From Pseudomonas sp. LFM046 (GTDB lineage Bacteria > Pseudomonadota > Gammaproteobacteria > Pseudomonadales > Pseudomonadaceae): a DNA stretch of 64,000 nt. The notes below the pieces were generated by a model. That model was not told the origin of the DNA. It made no database searches and worked only from the letters and a program-made list of their open reading frames with translations. Positions 25,319-32,284 of the stretch are shown one piece after another. The position numbers and the translations under genes are program-made. The stretch's first letter is position 1; the number at the start of each line of letters is the position of its first letter. The stretch is from contig NZ_JYKO02000001.1 in assembly GCF_000949385.2 (NCBI RefSeq), positions 3,668,770 to 3,732,769 of the forward strand. The letters are read 5' to 3'.

Positions 25319-25396
25319 ACAATCGACGGACGCTCCCGCAAGGTTCTGACCACGCCGTCGAGCGCGCCAGCAGCCCCATTAACCTGTTCGCCAGAC

Positions 25397-25615
25397 CTAC
25401 CCCTCGATCCAAGTCAATGCCCAGGGGCCGTCGATCGGCTCAATCTTCAACCACTCCTTTCCGCACTCTAAGCAGCGCATGCGGATACAACGCCTACCAA
25501 TAGGTGCTCTCTCGACGCAGATCGCCAGTAGAATTCCGTATCCATGCCGACGGGTAGGATCCGGTTCAGCCACCATCGCCTCACAGCTAGCGCAGTTGCC
25601 CATCTTCACGCTCAT
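25397..25615 (-). CDS. Hypothetical protein with zinc-ribbon-like cysteines
   Basis: A 72-residue protein with CASC near the N-terminus (MSVKMGNCASCEAM), then CVERAPIGRRCIRMRCLECGKEW, giving two CxxC knuckles (CASC and CLEC) typical of a small zinc ribbon. The start is uncertain: ATG 25615 (used) or 25603. It begins 30 bases after the stop of the BPSL0761-family gene on the same strand, so the two are probably one operon. Function unknown. Confidence 0.5.
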   Translation of the reverse strand: MSVKMGNCASCEAMVAEPDPTRRHGYGILLAICVERAPIGRRCIRMRCLECGKEWLKIEPIDGPWALTWIEG

Positions 25616-25644
25616 TCTGAAGCGCGCCTGGTCATTCCGTACGG

Positions 25645-25914
25645 CTACCAGTGCCTGCGACCCAGCGTCATCCACACCGGCGGCATTGAATCGAGCAGCT
25701 CATCATCGCCCGCTTCGCTCGGTAGTGATTCATCGCCCCTCATGTCAGGAGGGACAGGAAAGCTCAGGTGGATCTTCTGGGAGTACGGATAGTGCTTCAG
25801 CAACCAACTCGCGTCCCGCCGGACGTCATTCGGCAAATTTGTGTCTCGGGCCAACCCAACCAGGAAATCCCACGTCTGGTAGACCGACTGAATACGCTGA
25901 TCAGAGAGATTCAT
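25645..25914 (-). CDS. BPSL0761-family protein
   Basis: An 89-residue protein whose first half (MNLSDQRIQSVYQTWDFLVG, LARDTNLPNDVRRDASWLLKHYP) matches the BPSL0761 family pattern (T--REFL--LA-D--LP--VR-EA--LLRHYP), a small helical domain of unknown function common in Pseudomonas and Burkholderia mobile regions. ATG 25914 is preceded by AGGGGGC; a longer reading to 26004 is less likely. The C-terminus (about 55-89) is acidic and unstructured. Confidence 0.68.
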   Translation of the reverse strand: MNLSDQRIQSVYQTWDFLVGLARDTNLPNDVRRDASWLLKHYPYSQKIHLSFPVPPDMRGDESLPSEAGDDELLDSMPPVWMTLGRRHW

Positions 25915-26236
25915 ACACTGCCCCCTAATGTTCGATTTGGTGAAGTCCGTCCATAGGGATAAGAGCCTTGCGGAGCTCAATTTATTGATTCCGGGAAAAC
26001 GCAAAAATCGTCGTTTGCAGACAGCTGCTGTAGCGATTTCAGCTGCATACCTGTAGTGGATCCACTACAAGTCGGAACCCCATTCAACGCGCCCGCCGTA
26101 GCCAGCGCCTGACATAGAGCGCGTCAGGCCTGACGGGCGCCGTCAAGCGCCATGACGCGGTACACGGTCCGGCATCTTTGCACAATGCGTTGGATGGGGT
26201 GGCGGATGCCCAGTCGTGGCATTGCAGGGTGGCTAG
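25915..26236. other. Palindrome-rich intergenic region
   Basis: About 320 bases with no gene but three strong dyads: an 18-bp perfect palindrome TGTAGTGGATCCACTACA (26052-26069), CGTCAGGCCTGACG (26123-26136) and CGTCA-AGCGCCA-TGACG (26142-26158). They lie upstream of the BPSL0761-family gene and downstream of the gene at 26237-26506. Operators or a remnant replication/attachment region are possible. Confidence 0.5.
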
Positions 26237-26506
26237 CTAGTCCTCGACTCCGGCAAAACCACATGCCTTGGAGAATGCAGCAACAAGGGCGGCATCGAGA
26301 CTGCTTGCACTCACGGCACCGTTGAATTGCTCAATAAGGATGCTGCCATCCCGGTCATACACCCCAATGAACCACTGAATGTCGCCGAACGGGGTCTCCC
26401 TGACACGGACATCCACTTCTTTGCCGTTGGGAAATCGCTTGTTTATTCGCTTGCAAGGAAGGTCTTGCTCCAGCCACTCAAGGTAAGCGTTCGTCCTGAC
26501 CGTCAT
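26237..26506 (-). CDS. Hypothetical 89-residue protein
   Basis: The protein reads MTVRTNAYLEWLEQDLPCKR, INKRFPNGKEVDVRVRETPF, GDIQWFIGVYDRDGSILIEQ and a C-terminal helix SLDAALVAAFSKACGFAG. A GGGGGAATCG ribosome site precedes ATG 26506; upstream ATGs at 26518 and 26578 are less likely. It appears cytosolic, alpha/beta. Family not recognised. Confidence 0.55.
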   Translation of the reverse strand: MTVRTNAYLEWLEQDLPCKRINKRFPNGKEVDVRVRETPFGDIQWFIGVYDRDGSILIEQFNGAVSASSLDAALVAAFSKACGFAGVED

Positions 26507-26628
26507 CGATTCCCCCATTCGATCCCACCCCGGAATCCAGACCCTAGCCCACCTAATGCCATATCGCCACCACAGCAAAGGAATCCCGTGCGCCTGAAGA
26601 AATCCAATCCATGAAGGTCTAGTCCTCC

Positions 26629-26829
26629 ATGCTCACCAGGCTGACCTTCACCGATGCCGATCTCCTCGATCCAATTTCCGTGCCCTTGGAAGACTTCGGC
26701 GACCGGACCGCCGCCCTGGAGCACAACCCTATGGGGCACGCTGACGAAGAGATGACGACCTACTACCAGGCCGGACACAAAGAGAAGGAGGTGGAGTTGA
26801 GGAGAGTTAAGGCGGGGCTCAGGCTCTGA
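26629..26829 (+). pseudogene. C-terminal scrap of a tyrosine integrase next to tRNA-Val
   Basis: The last ~35 codons (from about 26725) read NPMGHADEEMTTYYQAGHKE then KEVELRRVKAGLRL, which is the box III His (MGH), the Tyr nucleophile region (MTTYYQ-GH) and tail of a phage-type integrase. The first ~30 codons do not fit the family, so the gene is deleted upstream of this point. It ends 91 bases before the tRNA-Val 3' end, the expected place for an integrase of an element inserted in that tRNA. Confidence 0.65.
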
Positions 26830-26864
26830 GCTGGGCGGGGGAGGGCCAGAATTGCCCAAAACAA

Positions 26865-26895
26865 AAAGGGGCGACCCTTTCGGATCGCCCCTCTA
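26865..26895 (-). terminator. Terminator downstream of tRNA-Val
   Basis: On the minus strand, GGGGCGA / TCGCCCC with a TCCGAAAGGG-type loop is followed by TTTTTGTTTTG. Confidence 0.85.
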
Positions 26896-26920
26896 AGCCC
26901 CGCGTGACGCGGGTTCGATT

Positions 26921-26997
26921 TGGTAGGCACAATTGGACTCGAACCAACGACCCCCACCATGTCAAGGTGGTGCTCTAACCAACTGAGCTATGTGCCT
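26921..26997 (-). tRNA. tRNA-Val (anticodon GAC)
   Basis: A 77-nt cloverleaf: the acceptor stem AGGCACA pairs fully with TGTGCCT, the D arm includes AGCTCAGTTGGTTAGAGC, the anticodon stem CCACC/GGTGG encloses loop TTGACAT (anticodon GAC), the TPsiC arm contains GGTTCGAGTCC, and CCA is encoded. A textbook promoter lies upstream. Its 3' side carries the integrase scrap, so it was probably the attachment site of the insertion at 22015-26900. Confidence 0.96.
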
Positions 26998-27010
26998 TCG
27001 ATGGGTGCGC

Positions 27011-27038
27011 ATTCTACGGACTATCTTTTCCCTGTCAA
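27011..27038 (-). promoter_or_regulatory. Sigma-70 promoter of tRNA-Val
   Basis: On the minus strand, TTGACA (27038-27033), a 16-bp spacer and TAGAAT (27016-27011) lie about 14 bases before the tRNA 5' end. Confidence 0.88.
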
Positions 27039-27181
27039 TACCTTTTTTCGCTAACTCTCTGAAAAAGTGGATCTTTTACTGTTCGACCGCTCGTTGAATA
27101 TTTTGCACAGAGGCTAGCCGGCCCGATTCAACTCAGGTAGCATCAGCTCATCTGTAAAAAATAAAAAACAGAGATTCCATT

Positions 27182-28465
27182 ATGACGCACACTCCCTACC
27201 CCCAGTCCTATTACGCGTTTTCGGCCAACCCCGTCCCGGCACGCCCTGAGCTGCAAGGCGAGGTCGAAACCGACGTTTGCATCATCGGCGCTGGTTACAC
27301 CGGCCTGTCCACCGGCCTGTTCCTGCTGGAGAACGGCTTCAAGGTGACCGTCCTCGAAGCCGCCAAGGTGGGCTTTGGCGCGTCCGGCCGTAACGGCGGC
27401 CAGATCGTCAACAGCTACAGCCGTGACATCGACGTGATCGAGCGCACCGCGAACCCGAAGAACGCCCAACTGATGGCCGACATGGCCTTCGAAGGCGGCC
27501 GCATCATTCGCGATCGCATCAAGAAGTACGACATCAAGTGCGACCTGAAGGATGGCGGCGTGTTCGCGGCCTTCACCAAGAAGCAGATGGGCCACCTGGA
27601 GGCCCAGAAGAAGCTGTGGGAGCGCTTTGGTCATAAGCAACTGGAAATGCTGGACGCCAAGCGCATCCGCGAAGTCGCGTCCACCGACAACTACATCGGC
27701 GGCATGCTGGACATGAGCGGTGGCCATATCCACCCGCTGAACCTGGCCCTGGGCGAAGCCGCGGCCATCGAGTCCCTGGGCGGCGTGATCCACGAGCAGA
27801 GCCCCGCCACCCGCATCGAGCGCGGTGCCAACCCGGTGGTTCACACCCCGAAAGGCCGCGTGAAGTGCAAGTTCGTGGTGGTGGCCGGTAACGCCTATCT
27901 GGGCAACCTCGTGCCCGAGCTGGCCAGCAAGTCCATGCCATGCGGCACCCAGGTGATCACCACCGAGCCGCTGTCGGACGAAATGGCCAAGTCCCTGCTG
28001 CCGCAGGACTACTGCGTCGAGGACTGCAACTACCTGCTGGACTACTACCGTCTCTCCGGCGACAAGCGCCTGATTTACGGCGGCGGCGTGGTTTACGGTG
28101 CCCGCGACCCCGCGAACATCGAAGCCATCATTCGTCCGAAGATGCTGAAAACCTTCCCGCAGCTGAAGGACGTGAAGATCGATTTCGCCTGGACCGGTAA
28201 CTTCCTGCTGACCCTGTCCCGCCTGCCCCAGGTTGGCCGGATCGGCGACAACATCTACTACTCCCAGGGCTGCAGCGGCCACGGCGTGACCTACACCCAC
28301 ATCGCCGGCAAGGTGATCGCCGAAACCCTGCGTGGCCAGGCCGAGCGCTTCGACGCCTTCGCCAGCCTGCCGCACTACCCCTTCCCGGGTGGTCGCGTGT
28401 TCCGCGTGCCCTTTACCGCAATGGGCGCCTGGTACTACACCATGCGTGACAAGCTGGGCGTCTGA
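27182..28465 (+). CDS. puuB: FAD-dependent oxidoreductase, gamma-glutamylputrescine oxidase (PuuB/PauB) type
   Basis: A 427-residue DAO-family flavoenzyme. The N-terminus has the lead sequence SYYAFSANP and the dinucleotide-binding VCIIGAGYTGLSTGLFLLEN (about residues 31-50), then GASGRNGGQIV and, near the end, LSRLPQVGRIGDNIYYSQGC with GHGVTYTHIAGK for FAD. In Pseudomonas such enzymes oxidise gamma-glutamyl-polyamines in putrescine/cadaverine catabolism; several paralogs exist, so the precise substrate is open. The gene stands alone, with a strong terminator after it. ATG 27182 opens the family-typical N-terminus. Confidence 0.87.
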   Translation: MTHTPYPQSYYAFSANPVPARPELQGEVETDVCIIGAGYTGLSTGLFLLENGFKVTVLEAAKVGFGASGRNGGQIVNSYSRDIDVIERTANPKNAQLMADMAFEGGRIIRDRIKKYDIKCDLKDGGVFAAFTKKQMGHLEAQKKLWERFGHKQLEMLDAKRIREVASTDNYIGGMLDMSGGHIHPLNLALGEAAAIESLGGVIHEQSPATRIERGANPVVHTPKGRVKCKFVVVAGNAYLGNLVPELASKSMPCGTQVITTEPLSDEMAKSLLPQDYCVEDCNYLLDYYRLSGDKRLIYGGGVVYGARDPANIEAIIRPKMLKTFPQLKDVKIDFAWTGNFLLTLSRLPQVGRIGDNIYYSQGCSGHGVTYTHIAGKVIAETLRGQAERFDAFASLPHYPFPGGRVFRVPFTAMGAWYYTMRDKLGV

Positions 28466-28479
28466 TCCGCCCGCACAAC

Positions 28480-28510
28480 GAAAACGGCGCCCGAAGGCGC
28501 CGTTTTTTAT
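28480..28510 (+). terminator. Terminator of puuB
   Basis: AAAACGGCGCC / GGCGCCGTTTT with a CGAA tetraloop and a TTTTTTAT tail. The opposite strand also ends the converging C39-like gene region. Confidence 0.9.
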
Positions 28511-28526
28511 TCCGGGAGAATTGGGC

Positions 28527-29222
28527 TCAGGGCATCTGCAGCCGAGCCATCTTCGCGGCATTGACCTGACCCGCCGCCGCAAGCTCGTCGGCCGCCTTCA
28601 GCCATCGCGCCCGCTCCACGGACGCCGGCAACTGGTTGGGTGCCTGCACCAGCACAGCCCAGTTGCCCGCCTCGCCCCAGCTGGACTCGAATGCACTGAA
28701 GCTCATCTGAGCACGACGCTGATGGCCTTGACGCAGCAGCACCTGTTGGTTCGCGCGGTCGTAGCCGATCAACAATGCGTAGCGCCAGGAGGGCATCCAG
28801 CCGAACCCCTCACGCAAGTGCACGAGCACCGGATTGCCGGCAGCGACCTGCTCCAGCAGCTCATCCAGGCGATTGCCGAGGGGATAGACCATCAGACCAT
28901 GCTGACGCGCCGTCGCGGCCAATTCGTCGCGCAGAGCGGCCTCCTTCTGGGGCAGATGCAGCGCCTGCTCGATCATGCCCGGTGTCACCACTTCCCCCTG
29001 CTGGGTCAGCAACGCCGCCATCGCCGCCGGCGCACTCTGGTAGGCGTTCTGGGCGAAGAAGGGCACGCCGCTCAGCTCGACCCGCTCCGGAACTGCCCGC
29101 AGCTTGGGCGACAACGGCTGGGCAGAGCATCCGGCCAGCAATGCGACACAACCGGCAATGAGGAAAGGACGGAGCAGACGGTTCAGAACGGGCACGGCAT
29201 CACTCGCTGTAGGCAGAGGCAT
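28527..29222 (-). CDS. C39-type peptidase-like lipoprotein with lost catalytic residues
   Basis: A 231-residue predicted lipoprotein: signal peptide with lipobox LLAGC (C32), then a C39/double-glycine-peptidase fold. The place of the usual YQCGPAAL nucleophile motif reads YQSAPAAM (S63), and the usual WHYAVVVGYD histidine motif reads WRYALLIGYD (R147), so both catalytic Cys and His are missing. The C-terminal ~40 residues (ARWLKAADELAAAGQVNAAK) look like a TPR-type helical pair, as in related TPR-bearing C39 lipoproteins. ATG 29222 gives a normal signal peptide; the longer frame to 29306 does not. Probably a peptide-binding or scaffold protein at the outer or inner membrane rather than a protease. 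Confidence 0.72.
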   Translation of the reverse strand: MPLPTASDAVPVLNRLLRPFLIAGCVALLAGCSAQPLSPKLRAVPERVELSGVPFFAQNAYQSAPAAMAALLTQQGEVVTPGMIEQALHLPQKEAALRDELAATARQHGLMVYPLGNRLDELLEQVAAGNPVLVHLREGFGWMPSWRYALLIGYDRANQQVLLRQGHQRRAQMSFSAFESSWGEAGNWAVLVQAPNQLPASVERARWLKAADELAAAGQVNAAKMARLQMP

Positions 29223-29446
29223 GAAATGACCGCCGATATTACTTGCACAGGTCAGAACGGTACATCGGACTCGCGCCATTGCCCCCGAAGGCGCCTTCCC
29301 ATTCATTTCAGCGACAAAAAATTAGATATTCACGACGTGCTGTGACTTATCGGTCAGGTCTCGCCATCCACATTCACGACGGTGTAACAATGGCCTGATG
29401 CCGCGCCGTCACCTTCATTGGGCACAATATGGAGAGACCCCATCCC

Positions 29447-29716
29447 ATGAACACTCCGCTGCGTTTCAACGAAGCACTGATTATTACCGGCCGCGCATTC
29501 AAACCCTTCCAATGCGTGGCCTGGGCGCTGCAGGACGGTACCGGCGAACTCAGCATCAGCGTGATCGACCGCTTCAGCACTCGCCTGCTTGGCCGCTCGA
29601 AAATCCCCAGCAGCACCTATTCCGACCCGGAGCAACTGGCGAGCATCCTCAAGCAGTCCCGCGAGGAACTGAGCCGCAAAGGCTACGATCTCGAACCCTG
29701 GTCCATGCCGGAGTAA
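29447..29716 (+). CDS. Conserved hypothetical 89-residue protein
   Basis: The protein reads MNTPLRFNEALIITGRAFKP, FQCVAWALQDGTGELSISVI, DRFSTRLLGRSKIPSSTYSD and a C-terminal helix region PEQLASILKQSREELSRKGYD. The N-terminal half suggests a small beta sheet, the C-terminal half helices; no signal peptide. I use ATG 29447; ATG 29429 is possible, but its extra residues are Pro/Arg only. Family not recognised. It has no close neighbour on the same strand upstream. Confidence 0.6.
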   Translation: MNTPLRFNEALIITGRAFKPFQCVAWALQDGTGELSISVIDRFSTRLLGRSKIPSSTYSDPEQLASILKQSREELSRKGYDLEPWSMPE

Positions 29717-29935
29717 CCACTCCGCTACCAGTGCCCAATGAACGGCGGGCAGGCCTCTCCTGCTCGCCGTGGCCACACATTCTCCCCGCGTCCCCCTCCT
29801 CCTCTTTTCCCCATCCCGCCGCAGCCAGCGCGCACGCCCTGCCTGGATACCACTGGCAATATCTGTGGGCCGGTTGTCATTGTTGCCATTGCCCATTCGC
29901 TGCAGACTGACGCCATCTCCATCGCAGAGACCGTC

Positions 29936-30949
29936 ATGGAACCAATCCGCCAAATCGCCTGCCTGTGCTTCGCCGAAGTCATGAGCCTGGATGTCACAGG
30001 CCCGCTGCAAGTGTTCGCTTCGGCCAATGTCGAGCGCCAGCGCCAGGGATTGCCCGCCTGCTATGCGCTCCATCTGTTGGGCCCGGAGGCCGGTCCGGTG
30101 AAGACCTCCGCCGGCTTCGCGCTGATGGCTGAGCGGGCCTGGCGAGACGTCGACCCGGCCAGCCTGGACACCTTGCTGATCCCCGGCGGCATGGACATGG
30201 CCACACCGTGCGCAGACTCCACGCTGCTCGACTGGCTTCGAGACGCCGAGCCCCGCGTACGCCGGCTCGGCTCCATCTGCTGCGGCGCCCTGATCCTGGC
30301 CGCCGCTGGCCTGCTGGAAGGCCGCCAGGCCACCACCCACTGGTCCGACGTGGAAGCCCTCAGCAGATACCAAGGCATCGATGTTCAGGGCGATCGACTC
30401 CATACCTACGATCCGGCGAACGTCGACGGCGATGCCCATGTCTTCACTTCCGCCGGGGTCACCGCCGGCATTGACCTGGCGCTGGCACTGGTGGAAGCGG
30501 ACCTTGGCCGCCCCCTCGCTCTGGCAGTAGCGCGTCGGCTGGTCCTGTTCCTGCGCCGGCCCGGTGGACAGGCACAGTTCAGCGCCTTGCTCACTCCGGA
30601 GCCCAGCCGCACGCCGCGACTGGCCGCGCTGCTGGAATGGATTCCAGCCCACCTGGGTGGTGACCTGTCCTTGGATGCCCTGGCCGACCAAGCAAAGATG
30701 GCGCCACGCAGCCTGTCGCGGGCCTTTGTCCAGGAACTGGGAGTGGGGCCCGGCAAGTACGTGGAGCAGGTCCGACTTGAAGCTGCCCGCACCCTGCTGC
30801 AGGACGCCCAGGCTTCCATTGCCACAGTGGCGCGCCTCACCGGCTTCGGTCACCCGGAGAACCTCCGCCGCACCTTTCACAAGCACCTGTCCGTCAGCCC
30901 GCAGGAGTACGCGGAGCGCTTCGGACGCCCCACCACCGATCGAGGATGA
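29936..30949 (+). CDS. GlxA-like transcriptional regulator (DJ-1/PfpI domain + AraC HTH)
   Basis: A 337-residue regulator with an N-terminal class I amidotransferase-like (DJ-1/PfpI) domain (about 5-190: IACLCFAEVMSLDVTGPLQV, LLIPGG, GSICCGALILAAAGLLEGRQ, FTSAGVTAGIDLALALVE) and a C-terminal AraC/XylS double HTH (about 225-330: LSLDALADQAKMAPRSLSRA, IATVARLTGFGHPENLRRTFHKHLSVSPQEY). Members include regulators of choline, carnitine and arginine metabolism, but the effector here is unknown. ATG 29936 is used; an upstream in-frame start is Pro-rich and unmatched. It is followed at once by a DUF1272 gene. Confidence 0.9.
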   Translation: MEPIRQIACLCFAEVMSLDVTGPLQVFASANVERQRQGLPACYALHLLGPEAGPVKTSAGFALMAERAWRDVDPASLDTLLIPGGMDMATPCADSTLLDWLRDAEPRVRRLGSICCGALILAAAGLLEGRQATTHWSDVEALSRYQGIDVQGDRLHTYDPANVDGDAHVFTSAGVTAGIDLALALVEADLGRPLALAVARRLVLFLRRPGGQAQFSALLTPEPSRTPRLAALLEWIPAHLGGDLSLDALADQAKMAPRSLSRAFVQELGVGPGKYVEQVRLEAARTLLQDAQASIATVARLTGFGHPENLRRTFHKHLSVSPQEYAERFGRPTTDRG

Positions 30950-30953
30950 CGTC

Positions 30954-31196
30954 ATGCTGCAACTGCGCCCCAACTGCGAATGCTGCGACAAGGACCTGCC
31001 ACCGGACTCCGCCCAGGCCCTGATCTGCTCCTTCGAGTGCACCTTCTGCCAGAGCTGCGCCGAACAACGCCTGCACGGCACCTGCCCCAACTGCGGCGGC
31101 GAACTGGTGCGGCGGCCGATACGACCGGCGTCGAAGCTGGCCAGGTACCCCGCTTCGACCGAGCGCATTGTGAAGGCGGCTGGCTGCCCGACGTGA
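30954..31196 (+). CDS. DUF1272-family cysteine-rich protein
   Basis: An 80-residue protein with CECCDKDLP near the N-terminus, CSFECTFCQSC in the middle and TCPNCGGELVRRP after it. The paired cysteines are typical of DUF1272, probably a treble-clef or zinc-ribbon fold. It starts four bases after the GlxA-like regulator's stop, so the two are co-transcribed. Function unknown. The residues after about 62 are low complexity. Confidence 0.85.
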   Translation: MLQLRPNCECCDKDLPPDSAQALICSFECTFCQSCAEQRLHGTCPNCGGELVRRPIRPASKLARYPASTERIVKAAGCPT

Positions 31197-31384
31197 CAGG
31201 GCCTTCACGCTTCGTTGCACGTCGTCCAGCCTCCGTCTCCCTGAAGAAGGGAGGCGTGACACGCGCCTGCGACACCGCGCTTTTCCTGTAGCGAATGCAT
31301 TTGAACCTGGGAAACCACGTCCTGAGTCAGCGGCGCTGCCTGTGACAATTCGGCTGCCCGGGCGATCAGGATGAAGCCGACCCG

Positions 31385-31463
31385 GTAGGGTGCGCCGTGC
31401 GCACCAGCGGTTTGACGGGGAGTCGAAGCCGATCCCGGAAGCGGTGCGCACAGCGCACCCTAC
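31385..31463. repeat. REP-like inverted repeat, family 1
   Basis: GTAGGGTGCGCCGTGCGCAC begins at 31385 and its near-perfect inverted copy ends at 31463 (20 of 21 matches over the arms, one C/T difference). A 37-bp spacer separates them. The form matches dispersed extragenic palindromes of Pseudomonas. Confidence 0.7.
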
Positions 31464-31556
31464 GGTCCAGACCGGGTGAAACGGGGCTACCGCAAGTCCA
31501 GGTTCTACAAACGTGGATGTTTACTCGCGATTGAAATGACACCTACCTGTCAGACA

Positions 31557-31590
31557 TGAAAAAGGCGACCCGAAGGTCGCCTTCTTTTGC
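31557..31590 (-). terminator. Terminator of nfuA
   Basis: On the minus strand, GAAGGCGACC / GGTCGCCTTTTTC with a TTCG tetraloop. The + strand also has a TTCTTTTG tail. Confidence 0.85.
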
Positions 31591-31602
31591 ACCGCTCGCG
31601 CC

Positions 31603-32187
31603 TTAGTAGTAGGCGTTCTCGCGGTTGCTGTGGTCGGTAACGTCACGCACGCCCTTCAGTTCCGGGATACGCTCCATCAGGGTCTTCTCGACGCCATCCT
31701 TCAGGGTCATGTCAACCATGCCGCAGCCCTGGCAGCCACCGCCGAAACGCAGCACGGCGATGCCTTCCTCGACCACGTCCACCAGGCTCACCTGGCCGCC
31801 ATGGCTGGCGAGACCGGGGTTGATCTCGGTTTGCAGGTAGTAGTTGATGCGTTCGTTAAGGGGGCTGTCCTCATTGACCATGGGCACCTTGGCGTTCGGG
31901 GCCTTGATGGTCAGTTGGCCGCCCATGCGGTCCGTGGAGTAGTCGACGGTCGCGTCTTCGAGGAAGGGCTCGCTGACGCCGTCGATCCAGGCAGTGAACG
32001 CAGCCAGGGCCAGGGCGGTGTCCTCGGCCTTCTGCTCGCCCGGCTTGCAGTAGGCGATGCAGGTTTCGGCGTACTGGGTACCCGGCTGGGTGATGAAGAT
32101 ACGAATGCCGATGCCCGGGGTGTTCTGTTTCTCCAGCAGGTCAGCCAGATAGTCCTGGGCAGCTTGGGTGATAGTGATGGCGCTCAT
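31603..32187 (-). CDS. nfuA: Fe-S biogenesis protein NfuA
   Basis: A 194-residue protein with a degenerate A-type N-terminal domain ([20 protein letters not shown], about 1-95) and a C-terminal Nfu domain (about 105-185) carrying the cluster-binding CxxC in [11 protein letters not shown]. NfuA carries [4Fe-4S] clusters to targets and is important under oxidative stress and iron limitation. I start at ATG 32187 (MSAITITQ), the normal N-terminus, not at 32202. It is monocistronic with its own terminator. Confidence 0.97.
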   Translation of the reverse strand: MSAITITQAAQDYLADLLEKQNTPGIGIRIFITQPGTQYAETCIAYCKPGEQKAEDTALALAAFTAWIDGVSEPFLEDATVDYSTDRMGGQLTIKAPNAKVPMVNEDSPLNERINYYLQTEINPGLASHGGQVSLVDVVEEGIAVLRFGGGCQGCGMVDMTLKDGVEKTLMERIPELKGVRDVTDHSNRENAYY

Positions 32188-32284
32188 GGCAACTCCTCGC
32201 AAACATGGGCGCAGTGTACGCCAAAGGGGAATGACGATTAAAGCCCTACCAATTTAGTAGGAATAATTCGCGTCCAGTTCAGTC

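Larger units (their letters stand above)
31197..31602. other. Intergenic region between DUF1272 and nfuA genes
   Basis: No gene is supported. It holds the REP-like inverted repeat at 31385-31463 and the nfuA terminator at 31557-31590. Confidence 0.5.
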
